Part shown: piece by piece, positions 42,589 through 48,804 of the stretch
Layout of the letters: every line of letters starts with the position of its first letter
Numbering within the stretch: the stretch's first letter is position 1
Assembly (NCBI GenBank): GCA_024653325.1
Contig: JANLFX010000015.1
Location: 1-48,804 of the forward strand
DNA from: Anaerolineae bacterium
GTDB taxonomy: Bacteria; Chloroflexota; Anaerolineae; JACIWR01
DNA: 48,804 bases
Reading direction: 5' to 3'
Program-made: the position numbers and the translations under genes
Notes under the pieces: generated by a model
Database searches by the model: none
What the model was told of the DNA's origin: nothing
What the model saw: only the letters and a program-made list of their open reading frames with translations

Positions 42589-44034
42589 TCATTGCTCCCC
42601 AGAAGCTGCGGCGGACTTATGAAACATGAAATACCGATACACGGCCTGCGACAGGTCGGCCATGATAGGAGAGCTCACTCCCCACTCCAGCCAGTCGGGG
42701 TGGTGCAGGTACATGCACAACACGTAGTCGCCGCCGGGGGAGAAGACGATACCCGCATCGCCGTGGGTATCGCCGATCCAGCCATGTTTGTGGGCCACGC
42801 GGGTGCCCTCGGGCACGCCAGCCTCGATGAGGGCGCCGATGTGGTTTTGCGACATCATGTCCAGCATGTCGCGGCACTCGTCCGGGGTTATCTGCTCGGG
42901 ATAGGCGGCGATGAGGGTGCCACCACCGTTCGCGCACTGGTAGATCATCTCCAGCAGGAGGCCTATGTCCTGCGGCGTGGTCTGCATGAAGGGGTCGGGA
43001 TTGGTGTTGATGTCCGTGCGCGAGTTGGCCGGGGTGCGGATGTGCTGCGGCAGGACGTCCTCGTCATAAGGAGCGGCCATGAAGGTGTTGACCAGGCCCA
43101 GGTAGCGCAGGGATTCGTTCAGGCGCTGCACGCCCTGATAGGCGTCGCCGTCGCCGATGACATAGCGCAGCAGCAGGTTGGCGGTGAAGTTCCCACTGAG
43201 GGTCATGGTCTCGGTCAGAATCTTGGTCGTATCCTGATCCGGGGGACCATCAAAATAACGGTAGGTCTCCACCATGATGGCGATTTTGAGGATGCTCATC
43301 CCGGCGTAGGCCACATCGGCGTTGATGGCCAGCTCCTCGCCGCTGGTCAAATCCTTGACATAAATACTATAAATGCCGTCAAAGTTGTCCAGGCGGCCTT
43401 CCAGCATCTGTTGGAGCACGCTCATGTCAATGGGGGGTGGTTCCTCATCGCCCAGGCGGACGACCAGATCAACCTCACGTTGGGTGGCCGAGTTCAGGGC
43501 GGCGATAACCAGGGGCAGTGAGGCTTCCACGTCCAGGCGCTGCTCGCGCTGGCCGGGCAGGTAGGTGAGGGAGCTGACCACGGCTCGGGGTGGCTGTAGC
43601 GGGTGGTCATACCTGGCGGCGATTTCCAGCAGTTGCTGGCGGACGGCTTCCTCGTCAAAGCGAGATTGCACGGGGAGGTCTATGCCTTCGGCGGAGTTGC
43701 CCAACAAATAATCGAGGAAACCTCGCCAGAAATCACTTTGAGCGGTCACCTGGCGAGCCTGCTCCATCGAGGCGTCAATTTGCAATCGGAAATCCACTTT
43801 CCTGGGGTTAAGGGTGGTGGTTTCGTCCAGGTAATGCAGGGTAAGCGGAGTAGAAAAGGCTTCTTCGAGGCGAGCTCGTGCTTCTTCCTCGGTTTTCTCT
43901 CCCACGGGTAATCCAGCCAGGGAGAGGCCGGGAGCGAGTAGTTCTCGATAGGCGGTGTATCTATTCAGTTGGAACAGGAAGGCGAACAGAAGGGCGATAA
44001 TGAGTACAAAAATGATGAATTGCCAGTTTTTCAC
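42589..44034 (-). CDS. Peptidoglycan-binding serine hydrolase, beta-lactamase class A-like (paralogue)
   Basis: A 481-residue protein with a membrane anchor (about 6-22), one PG_binding_4-type domain pair (about 35-200) and a beta-lactamase2-type domain (about 220-475). Motifs: SILK (S247-K250), SGN (S280-N282), HKHGW in place of KTG. Shorter by about 120 residues than its paralogue at 17773-19590 but the same order of domains, and likewise followed by a peptidase lipoprotein gene. Own promoter at 44073-44101. Likely a cell-wall transpeptidase/carboxypeptidase-like enzyme. Confidence 0.85.
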   Translation of the reverse strand: MKNWQFIIFVLIIALLFAFLFQLNRYTAYRELLAPGLSLAGLPVGEKTEEEARARLEEAFSTPLTLHYLDETTTLNPRKVDFRLQIDASMEQARQVTAQSDFWRGFLDYLLGNSAEGIDLPVQSRFDEEAVRQQLLEIAARYDHPLQPPRAVVSSLTYLPGQREQRLDVEASLPLVIAALNSATQREVDLVVRLGDEEPPPIDMSVLQQMLEGRLDNFDGIYSIYVKDLTSGEELAINADVAYAGMSILKIAIMVETYRYFDGPPDQDTTKILTETMTLSGNFTANLLLRYVIGDGDAYQGVQRLNESLRYLGLVNTFMAAPYDEDVLPQHIRTPANSRTDINTNPDPFMQTTPQDIGLLLEMIYQCANGGGTLIAAYPEQITPDECRDMLDMMSQNHIGALIEAGVPEGTRVAHKHGWIGDTHGDAGIVFSPGGDYVLCMYLHHPDWLEWGVSSPIMADLSQAVYRYFMFHKSAAASGEQ

Positions 44035-44072
44035 AGGGTTCTTCTTTCAATTTGGTAGATGAGTAGTGTCAA

Positions 44073-44101
44073 ATTATAGCATAATCGTCCTCTGCTGACA
44101 A
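44073..44101 (-). promoter_or_regulatory. Promoter of the serine hydrolase paralogue
   Basis: TTGTCA (44101-44096), 17-bp spacer, TATAAT (44078-44073) on the minus strand, divergent from the tldD promoter. Confidence 0.7.
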
Positions 44102-44147
44102 CTTCCGCGCGGAAACGGCGGCCACAAGGGCCGCCGCTACACAACTT

Positions 44148-44176
44148 TCGACATGACTTTCAAAGTGTGGTATAAT
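44148..44176 (+). promoter_or_regulatory. Promoter of tldD
   Basis: TCGACA (44148-44153), 17-bp spacer, TATAAT (44171-44176). The leader to the start at 44345 is about 160 nt and holds the hairpin repeat at 44268-44309. Between the two divergent promoters lies a GC hairpin (CGGCGGCC/GGCCGCCG). The whole 310-bp gap has no gene. Confidence 0.7.
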
Positions 44177-44267
44177 CGCGGGCTGAGCACATTTGTGAAG
44201 TTGGAAACAGGTCCTCGTTTGTATGCCATTTTACTTGTCGGTGGGTTGTGAGGTGTAAAGCGTGATG

Positions 44268-44309
44268 CGTGAAAGCGTGAAACGTGCATTCACGTTTTCA
44301 CGTTTCACG
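44268..44309. repeat. CGTGAAACGTG-type inverted repeat in the tldD leader
   Basis: CGTGAAAGCGTGAAACGTG (44268-44286) faces CACGTTTTCACGTTTCACG (44291-44309) across a 4-nt loop, with one slipped base. Further copies of CACGTTTC follow up to 44330. Confidence 0.65.
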
Positions 44310-44344
44310 TTCACACTTCACGTTTCCACGTTTTGGAGGTGAAA

Positions 44345-45709
44345 ATGCGCGAACGCATGGAGCAGGCCCTGCGTACCAGCAAGGCCGATTACACCGAAAT
44401 ACGCATTGAACAACGAGAAGCGTCTAAGGTCATCTTCCGGGGCCGAGACCTGGAGACGGCTGATGTGGTGATTGACGTGGGTGGGATTGTGCGCAGCCTG
44501 TGCCGGGATGGAGGGTGGGGAATCGCTACCTTCAACAGCCTGGAGGATCTGCCGGCCCGGGTGGAGCAGGCTTACCGCTGCGCCAAAGCGGTGCACGGCG
44601 AACCCATCGAGCTGGCCGAGGTGCCCCCCAGCCAGGAGCGTATCCTCGTTCCCCTGGTCAAGGATTTCCGGGGCATCTCCCTGGAGGCCAAGAAGACGCT
44701 CATCGAGGGCTACAACGAGATCTTGCTCTCTTACGGCGATGCCATCCAGGATACCACTGCCCGTTACACCGACCGCTTCAGCCGCGTGTTCTACGCCAAC
44801 TCTGAGGGCACGTTCATCGAAGAGGAGCGGCCAGAAGTGAGCATTGCTCTTTCGGCGGTGGCTCGTGAGGGGGACAACGTCCAGCGCGGCTTTGAGGGGC
44901 TGGCTTTGGTGCAGGGCTTCGAGGGGGTGGAGGGCCAGGAGGAGCTGGCGCACCAGGCTGCCCGGCGCGCCCTCGATCTGCTGCGCGCGGAGACTGTGGT
45001 CGGCGGGCGCTATCCGGTGATCCTGGACCAGCGGCTGGCCGGGGTGTTCATCCACGAGGCTTTCGGTCACCTCTCGGAGGCCGATTTCGTATACGCCAAC
45101 CCGCAGGCGCAGGCGATGATGGTCCTGGGCCGGCGCTTTGGGCGGGACATTCTCACCGTGGTGGATGACGGCTCGATACCGGGTCTGCGCGGCACGCATA
45201 AATACGATGACGAGGGCACGCCCACGGGCCGCACGGAGCTTATCAAGAATGGCATTCTGGTGGGGCGGTTGCATTCGCGGGAGACGGCGGCTAAAATGGG
45301 CGAGCGGCCCACAGGCAACGCGCGGGCGACCGGCTATCGCTATCCGCCCATTGTGCGCATGACCAACACCTTTATCGAGGCGGGCGAGACGCCTTTTGAA
45401 GACATGCTCCGCGACATTGACCTGGGGGTGTACGCCTGTGGCATGTTCGGCGGACAGACCATGCTGGAGAATTTCTCCTTCAGCGCGGCTTACGCTTACA
45501 TGATTCGCCACGGGCAGATAGCCGAGATGGTCAAGGATGTGGTGCTCAGTGGCAACCTGTTCGTTACTTTGCAGAACATTGACGCTATTGGCAATGACTT
45601 CCAATGGGAACGGCTGCCAGGGGGATGTGGCAAGGGACAGGGTGGCCTGCCGGTAAGCACTGGCGCGCCTCACGTCCGCATTCAGGATGTGATCATCGGC
45701 GGCAGGTAA
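44345..45709 (+). CDS. tldD: TldD metalloprotease subunit
   Basis: A 454-residue TldD-family zinc protease with the family motif HEAFGH (HExxxH, H237-H242) and a conserved Cys near the end (LPGGCGKGQGG) that can be the third zinc ligand. TldD pairs with TldE to form a ring-shaped protease that digests unfolded or modified peptides; in E. coli it matures microcins and affects antitoxin stability. Start ATG 44345 follows GGAGGTG; the TTG at 44333 would overlap that ribosome site. The TldE gene follows 125 bp later. Confidence 0.93.
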   Translation: MRERMEQALRTSKADYTEIRIEQREASKVIFRGRDLETADVVIDVGGIVRSLCRDGGWGIATFNSLEDLPARVEQAYRCAKAVHGEPIELAEVPPSQERILVPLVKDFRGISLEAKKTLIEGYNEILLSYGDAIQDTTARYTDRFSRVFYANSEGTFIEEERPEVSIALSAVAREGDNVQRGFEGLALVQGFEGVEGQEELAHQAARRALDLLRAETVVGGRYPVILDQRLAGVFIHEAFGHLSEADFVYANPQAQAMMVLGRRFGRDILTVVDDGSIPGLRGTHKYDDEGTPTGRTELIKNGILVGRLHSRETAAKMGERPTGNARATGYRYPPIVRMTNTFIEAGETPFEDMLRDIDLGVYACGMFGGQTMLENFSFSAAYAYMIRHGQIAEMVKDVVLSGNLFVTLQNIDAIGNDFQWERLPGGCGKGQGGLPVSTGAPHVRIQDVIIGGR

Positions 45710-45718
45710 GAGGAATGC

Positions 45719-45821
45719 GGTTTCGGGTTCAAGGTTTCAGGTTCAAGGTTTCGGGTTTCAGGTTGGATTGTGGAACTCGAAACCCGCAACCCCAAACCCT
45801 GAACCCTGAAACCCGAAACTC
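45719..45821. repeat. Long imperfect inverted repeat of GGTTTC words
   Basis: The gap between tldD and tldE is filled by a GGTTTCGGGTTCAAGG-type tract (45719-45764) and its approximate inverse rich in AACCCTGAAACCCGAAAC (about 45779-45821). Similar words occur at 42510-42575. It would form a long hairpin between the two cistrons. Confidence 0.7.
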
Positions 45822-45834
45822 ACAGGAGTGAGAC

Positions 45835-47130
45835 ATGGACATTTTGGATAAGTTACAAGGCAAAGCTGAACAAGCTGAAAAGTTCTTCGTGGAAAACGAG
45901 GTGACTAAAGTTGGCTTCGAGGCCAATGTGCTCAAGTCGGTGGAAGTGGAGGAAACTCGCGGCGTGGCTTTGCGCGTGATGGTCGAGGGGCGTTTGGGGT
46001 TCGCCGCATCCAGCGATATGAGTGCCGAGGAGCGGTTGATAGCAAATGCTTTGGACTCGGCGCGCTACGGCGATGCCCTGCCACTGCGCTTCCCCGGCCC
46101 GCAGCCCGGCGTCCCGGTCACTACTTGCGATGAGCAAATCACCGGGCTGTCCATCGAGCGGCTGGTGGAGATGGGCCAGGAGATGATTGACCTGGTGCGC
46201 CGCGCCGATCCGGACGCTCACGTCAACGTGAACCTGGAGCGGGGGCAGCGCCGTGCCGAGGTGCGTAATACCGCCGGAGCCCAGGCGGTGGTGGTGCAGT
46301 CGCCTCTGGAGATTATGCTCAGCGTGGAGCGGGTGCGCGGGGACGATGTGTTGATCTTATATGATTTCTTCAGCACCACCGTTTGGGACGATGATTACCT
46401 CCAGGTGGCCCGGCAGGTGGCCCGCAAGCTGGAACTGGCTCGTGAGTTAACCACCATCCGCTCTGGTACGATGCCGGTCCTGTTTTCACCTATGGGCTCC
46501 ACTGTGCTGGGCCTGCCCTTGATGCTGGGCCTGGACGGCAAGAACGTCTACCGGCGCATCTCTCCCATGGCCGGCAAAGTGGGACAGAAGCTTTTTGACG
46601 CCAAGCTCACCGTGGTGGACGATCCCACTCTCGATGGGCGACCGGGCAGCGCTCCCTACGACGACGAGGGAGTCCCACGACGGCGCAACGTGCTTATCGA
46701 AAACGGGGTGGTGGGCGGCTTTCTCTACGATTTGAAAACCGCGGCCCAGGCCGGGGTGGAGAGCACGGGCAGCGCCTCGCGCGGTCTGTTCAGCCCGCCG
46801 GAACCCTCACCCTCAAATCTGATTCTGGCTAGCGGTGAGACGGGCCTGGCTGACATCCTGACTGATATTCAAGAAAGCTTGCTGGTGGACACTCCCCTGG
46901 GTCTGGGACAGGGGAACGTGGTCAGCGGGGCGTTCGCCAACACCTTGGGTTTGGCCTACAAAATCGAGGGCGGGGAAATCGTGGGGCGGGTGAAGGACGT
47001 CTCCATTGCCGGCAACATCTACGAGGTGCTGGGTGACATTGCTGCCGTCAGCCGCGAGAGCGAGTGGGTGTACGGCGGACTTAAGCTGCCCTACATCCTT
47101 CTGCCCGCGCTGAATGTGACCAGCAAGTAG
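45835..47130 (+). CDS. tldE: TldE/PmbA protease partner subunit
   Basis: A 431-residue PmbA/TldE-family protein lacking the HExxxH motif, as expected for the non-catalytic partner that forms the TldDE chamber. Family features are TRGVALRVMVEGRLGFAAS near the start, GSAPYDDEGVPRR in the middle and the glycine-rich end (GNIYEVLGDI). Start ATG follows AGGAGTGAG. Together with TldD it completes a heterodimeric protease unit. Confidence 0.92.
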   Translation: MDILDKLQGKAEQAEKFFVENEVTKVGFEANVLKSVEVEETRGVALRVMVEGRLGFAASSDMSAEERLIANALDSARYGDALPLRFPGPQPGVPVTTCDEQITGLSIERLVEMGQEMIDLVRRADPDAHVNVNLERGQRRAEVRNTAGAQAVVVQSPLEIMLSVERVRGDDVLILYDFFSTTVWDDDYLQVARQVARKLELARELTTIRSGTMPVLFSPMGSTVLGLPLMLGLDGKNVYRRISPMAGKVGQKLFDAKLTVVDDPTLDGRPGSAPYDDEGVPRRRNVLIENGVVGGFLYDLKTAAQAGVESTGSASRGLFSPPEPSPSNLILASGETGLADILTDIQESLLVDTPLGLGQGNVVSGAFANTLGLAYKIEGGEIVGRVKDVSIAGNIYEVLGDIAAVSRESEWVYGGLKLPYILLPALNVTSK

Positions 47131-47209
47131 GGCTTTCCTGTAGCCGCGCTTTCCATAGCGCGGGCTTTGCATAGAACAAAATCCGCGCCTGACGAGAATT
47201 GGCTATCCG

Positions 47210-48241
47210 ATGTGCAAGAATGTGACCGGTAAAGTACTACCGCTGGGCAAGCTGCCCGCCGAGGATTTAGCCGAGTTGCTTCATCGCTACACGCGCGTTG
47301 ACGAGCGCGTGGTGGTCGGTCCGGGCATCGGGGTGGATGCCACAGTCATCGCATTCGGCGATCGGCTGTTGGTGGCCAAAACCGATCCCATCACTTTTGC
47401 CACCGATGAAATCGGCTGGTACGCGGTCAACGTCAACGCCAACGATGTGGCCTGCCTGGGCGCGACTCCGCGCTGGTTTTTGGCCACGCTGCTTCTGCCC
47501 GAGGGTTGCACCGACCGGGCGCTGGCGGAGCGCATTTTCGCGCAGATGGCGGCGGCCTGCCGGGAGTTGGGCGTGTCCCTGTGCGGCGGCCATACCGAGA
47601 TCACCTACGGTCTGGAGCGGCCCATCGTCGTCGGCCAGATGCTGGGCGAGGTAGCACGCGATGCTTTGGTGGTGCCCGGCGGGGCGCAGGCGGGTGACGT
47701 GGTGATTCTCACCAAAGGCATTGCTGTGGAGGCCACAGCCATCATCGCCCGCGAGCGAGGGGCCGAGCTGGCCGGGCGCTTCTCGGATGAGTTCCTGGCC
47801 CGCTGCCGTGGTTTCTTGCATCAGCCGGGAATCAGCGTGGTGCGCGATGCGCACATCGCCACCGCGTGTGCCCGCGTGCACGCTATGCACGATCCCACCG
47901 AGGGCGGACTGGCTACCGGTTTGTGGGAGCTGGCCCAGGCGGCGGGGGTGGGCTTGATTGTGGATCAGGAGCAGATCCCCGTTCTGCCGGAAACGGCGGC
48001 CCTCTGCGCGGAGTTTGGTCTTGATCCGTTGGGGGTTATCGCTTCTGGGGCGCTGCTCGTTGTCGTGGCAGCGGAAGACGGCGAACGGGTGGTAAATGGT
48101 TTGCGGGAGGCCGGTGTCGCTGCGAGGATCATCGGGAGGGTGATAGAGCCTGGGGAGGGGGTACTGTTGAGGCTGCCGGGAGGTCAGACGCAGTCGTTTC
48201 CCCGTTTCCCTCGCGACGAAATCACCCGTCTGTTCGAGTGA
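47210..48241 (+). CDS. AIR synthase-related / HypE-like protein
   Basis: A 343-residue member of the PurM/HypE/ThiL ATP-binding superfamily: GPGIGVDATVIAFGDRLLVAKTDPIT near the start carries the metal-binding acidic residues, followed by the NVNANDVACLGATPRWF motif, CGGHTEIT, TKGIAVEATAI and the HDPTEGGL pattern typical of HypE-type proteins. HypE makes a carbamoyl-derived cyanide ligand for NiFe hydrogenases, but no hyp or hydrogenase gene is nearby and the HypE C-terminal Cys is absent, so it is better called an AIR synthase-related protein of unknown substrate. The ribosome site is weak; the start is not certain. Confidence 0.85.
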   Translation: MCKNVTGKVLPLGKLPAEDLAELLHRYTRVDERVVVGPGIGVDATVIAFGDRLLVAKTDPITFATDEIGWYAVNVNANDVACLGATPRWFLATLLLPEGCTDRALAERIFAQMAAACRELGVSLCGGHTEITYGLERPIVVGQMLGEVARDALVVPGGAQAGDVVILTKGIAVEATAIIARERGAELAGRFSDEFLARCRGFLHQPGISVVRDAHIATACARVHAMHDPTEGGLATGLWELAQAAGVGLIVDQEQIPVLPETAALCAEFGLDPLGVIASGALLVVVAAEDGERVVNGLREAGVAARIIGRVIEPGEGVLLRLPGGQTQSFPRFPRDEITRLFE

Positions 48242-48247
48242 AGCCGA

Positions 48248-48266
48248 ACCCTCCCGCAGGTTCGAA
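48248..48266. repeat. Half copy of the 2971 palindrome
   Basis: ACCCTCCCGCAGGTTCGAA matches the first 19 nt of the palindrome at 2971-3002 and then diverges. A separate palindrome, CACAGGCT/AGCCTGTG (48288-48305), follows. The 181-bp gap before the transposase gene has no other feature. Confidence 0.7.
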
Positions 48267-48360
48267 AACCCAATGTTGAGCCGTGTACACAGGCTTCAGC
48301 CTGTGGGCGTGCTGAAGCTCGTGCTACCACTGCATAAATCATTTCCGTAAACTTAAGGCC

Positions 48361-48444
48361 GTAACGTTGGGCCAGTCACGGGGTTATCCTATATGATCAT
48401 TTTGTGAGGAGGTTTTGCCCCCGTGGATACGCTGGTCCAACGTT
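48361..48444. repeat. Inverted GTAACGTTGG words around the transposase start
   Basis: GTAACGTTGGGCC (48361-48373) and GGTCCAACGTTAC (48432-48444) are inverse repeats with one mismatch, on either side of the ribosome site. They could be a control site or part of the element end. Confidence 0.45.
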
Positions 48445-48804
48445 ACGAGGCTTTCGCCTCAATCCTGTCCGATGAGGAATTGAAACGGCTGGCCGCTGAG
48501 TATGACGTGGTCGACCAACGAGAACGGCGTTTGCCGGTGCGGATCTTCTTCTGGCTGATGGTCCTCTCGGCCAGTCAGCCAGGTGTCCGTGGCGGTCTGT
48601 TTCAGTTGGCGGCTTTCTTCGTCAGTGCGCTGGCTGGGCTGTTCCCAGCCCAGACTGTCGTGCGGCTCAGCAAGATGGCCCTGAGCAAGAAGCTGAAAGG
48701 AACCAACTGGCACTTCTTTCGAGCCGTGTACAACACCCTGCTGGCGCATTATGAGCGCCTGCTCCCTGCTTCAGCACGGCGCTGGCTGGACCGGTTCAAA
48801 GAAG
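48423..48804 (+). CDS. IS4-like transposase, N-terminal part (cut by window edge)
   Basis: An open frame from GTG 48423 (AGGAGG at 48407-48412) to the window end, at least 127 residues. The start (YEAFASILSDEELKRLAAEY, then FFWLMVLSASQPGVRGGL and a VRLSKMALSKKL stretch) has the layout of the N-terminal DNA-binding part of IS4-type transposases; the DDE catalytic core would lie beyond the window. The terminal inverted repeat cannot be defined from this side only. The family call is tentative. Confidence 0.6.
   Translation, partial: MDTLVQRYEAFASILSDEELKRLAAEYDVVDQRERRLPVRIFFWLMVLSASQPGVRGGLFQLAAFFVSALAGLFPAQTVVRLSKMALSKKLKGTNWHFFRAVYNTLLAHYERLLPASARRWLDRFKE

Noticed and set aside
44318-45673. 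A 451-codon minus-strand frame opposite tldD
   Set aside because: It lies wholly over TldD, whose HEAFGH motif and ribosome site are clear.
47210-48241. Naming the AIR synthase-like gene hypE
   Set aside because: No hydrogenase or hyp genes are nearby and the C-terminal cysteine needed by HypE is not seen.
1-48804. tRNA or rRNA genes
   Set aside because: No cloverleaf with conserved GTTCRA arm and no rRNA-like stretch was found by eye; the GGTTCGAA words at 2983 and 48259 belong to the palindrome repeat.

Overview
The window looks like the chromosome of a Chloroflexota bacterium, probably Anaerolineae-like and possibly thermophilic. This is inferred from gene content; no rRNA or marker tree is available here. 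The clues are lipoproteins whose lipobox is followed by Thr/Pro-rich linkers, two peptidoglycan-binding plus beta-lactamase-fold proteins, TldD/TldE, a carbohydrate ABC transporter without its own ATPase, and a TtuB/TtuA pair (tRNA thiolation known from thermophiles). The DNA is GC-rich by eye and many intergenic regions carry dispersed palindromes. Several intergenic regions hold near-consensus sigma70-type promoters (17-bp spacers).

1-10.9 kb (+ strand): an EF-G-like GTPase, a lone receiver-domain response regulator, the TtuB/TtuA pair, then a metabolic run of thiamine-diphosphate enzyme, SRPBCC protein, PPDK/PEP-synthase regulatory protein, zinc alcohol dehydrogenase, SCP2-like protein, short-chain dehydrogenase and a secreted protein of unknown function.

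10.9-15.9 kb (+): a large membrane sensor that joins 13 two-component-type propeller repeats outside the cell to a caspase-like CHAT protease domain inside, overlapped by a small four-helix membrane protein. After it come a consensus promoter, a candidate small RNA with two terminators, a second nested RNA fold, and an ABC ATPase with no permease gene beside it.

16.0-19.6 kb (-): a peptidoglycan-binding/beta-lactamase-fold protein and a propeller-M15 peptidase lipoprotein. 19.7-34.6 kb (-): a carbohydrate utilisation locus. In order of transcription it holds two LacI-type regulators with palindromic operators in their promoters, a solute-binding lipoprotein, two permeases (one with an unusual insertion), a large secreted helical protein that may be a new glycosidase, a YesL-like membrane protein, a GH13 glucosidase, a GH130 phosphorylase, a beta-phosphoglucomutase-like HAD enzyme and a GH65 phosphorylase. 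Sugar would be imported, split by hydrolysis or phosphorolysis, and fed to glycolysis.

34.8-39.9 kb (-): the most interesting part. A three-gene overlapping operon with its own promoter encodes a ~1074-residue fusion of three or four RAMP (Cas7-like) domains with a helical linker, a zinc-ribbon protein of unknown family, and a Cas6-like RAMP protein. No cas1, cas2, cas10 or CRISPR array is seen in the window. It resembles a compact relative of single-protein type III effectors (Cas7-11/gRAMP) or a derivative of type III/IV systems.

40.0-44.0 kb (-): a second cell-wall pair, again a beta-lactamase-fold protein followed by a peptidase lipoprotein, here an M14-propeller-M23 fusion. 44.3-48.8 kb (+): TldD and TldE, an AIR-synthase/HypE-like protein, and the start of an IS4-like transposase cut by the window edge.
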